Source: Streptomyces sp. NBC_00287
GTDB lineage: Bacteria; Actinomycetota; Actinomycetes; Streptomycetales; Streptomycetaceae
Assembly (NCBI RefSeq): GCF_036173105.1
Contig: NZ_CP108053.1
Span: forward strand, 6,510,001 to 6,574,000
Length of the DNA stretch: 64,000 nucleotides
Direction of reading: 5' to 3'
The position numbers and the translations under genes are program-made. Positions 63,899-64,000 of the stretch are shown here, piece by piece; positions within the stretch are counted from its first letter, which is position 1; each line of letters begins with the position of its first letter. Under the pieces are notes generated by a model. The model was not told the DNA's origin. It searched no databases and worked only from the letters and a program-made list of their open reading frames with translations.

Positions 63899-64000
63899 GT
63901 GGCAGCCCTCGCACGCTGGTGTGTCCAGCGCCGCCTCGTCGCCGTACTGCTGTGGCTCCTTGCGCTCGGCGGGGTGAGCGCGGCCGCGGCCGTCGCGGGC
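63899..64000 (+). CDS. MMPL/RND-type transporter, 5' end only
   Basis: Only the first 34 codons are in the window. After a GTG at 63899 the translation begins with a short basic segment (ARWCVQRRLVAV) and a hydrophobic first membrane helix, as in MMPL-family transporters of Streptomyces. An inverted repeat GTTCA-CCACA-TGAAC (63835-63849) lies upstream. The family call rests on this N-terminal segment only. Confidence 0.6.
   Translation, partial: MAALARWCVQRRLVAVLLWLLALGGVSAAAAVAG

Overview
The window is from a high-GC actinomycete, almost certainly a Streptomyces. It has strong third-position G/C bias with long antisense shadow ORFs, many GTG starts, 4-bp ATGA/GTGA operon overlaps, rare TTA codons, and a core gene order (sdaA-glyA-gcvH-gcvT, sseB genes, an oligopeptide ABC operon, mnmA, ligA, a GGDEF/EAL protein, gatC-gatA-gatB) that I recall from Streptomyces chromosomes. 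The genus call is inference from these features; no search was run.

Positions 1-3250 hold ordinary accessory genes: a truncated AraC-type regulator, a quinone-reductase-like MDR enzyme, an NAD(P)-binding F420-reductase-like protein and a GH25 muramidase. Positions 3269-28979 look like a strain-specific biosynthetic island. Its centre is a tightly overlapping minus-strand operon (14561 to 7173): two paralogous radical SAM enzymes, a haem-oxygenase-like diiron protein, a 68-residue candidate precursor peptide ending in a Trp-containing tail, a cyclase/ATPase/TPR regulator, an intracellular subtilisin-like protease and a GAF protein. Divergent from it are a degenerate nucleotidyltransferase fused to a PqqD-like RiPP-recognition domain and an ABC-2 exporter. 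The set (peptide, radical SAM, PqqC-superfamily protein, PqqD-like domain, protease, exporter) resembles PQQ assembly but with a different, two-Trp peptide, so I propose a previously undescribed RiPP or peptide-derived cofactor pathway.

Next to it is a second module (23525 to 18482): an extracytoplasmic-type solute-binding protein that appears circularly permuted and lacks a signal peptide, a TPR protein, and a CHAT caspase-like protease. The TPR protein shares the pentapeptide VMAHS near its C-terminus with the precursor peptide. An NTF2-APH kinase, a LuxR regulator, a zinc alcohol dehydrogenase, a second nucleotidyltransferase and a P-loop kinase complete the island. Four island genes carry TTA codons, suggesting bldA control.

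From 29172 on the window is conserved chromosome: a glycine-riboswitch-controlled gcvT-gcvH-glyA-sdaA block (minus strand), an AAA kinase, two SseB-like proteins, an oppC-oppA-oppB-oppD-oppF operon, a TRIC-like channel, a thioesterase, YafY, lipoprotein and TetR genes, a cysteine desulfurase and mnmA (tRNA thiolation), a peptidoglycan amidase, several small enzymes, ligA, the membrane GGDEF/EAL protein rmdB, the gatCAB amidotransferase genes, a methyltransferase, a DUF2530 protein and the start of an MMPL-type transporter cut by the window end. No tRNA, rRNA, IS element or CRISPR array was seen.
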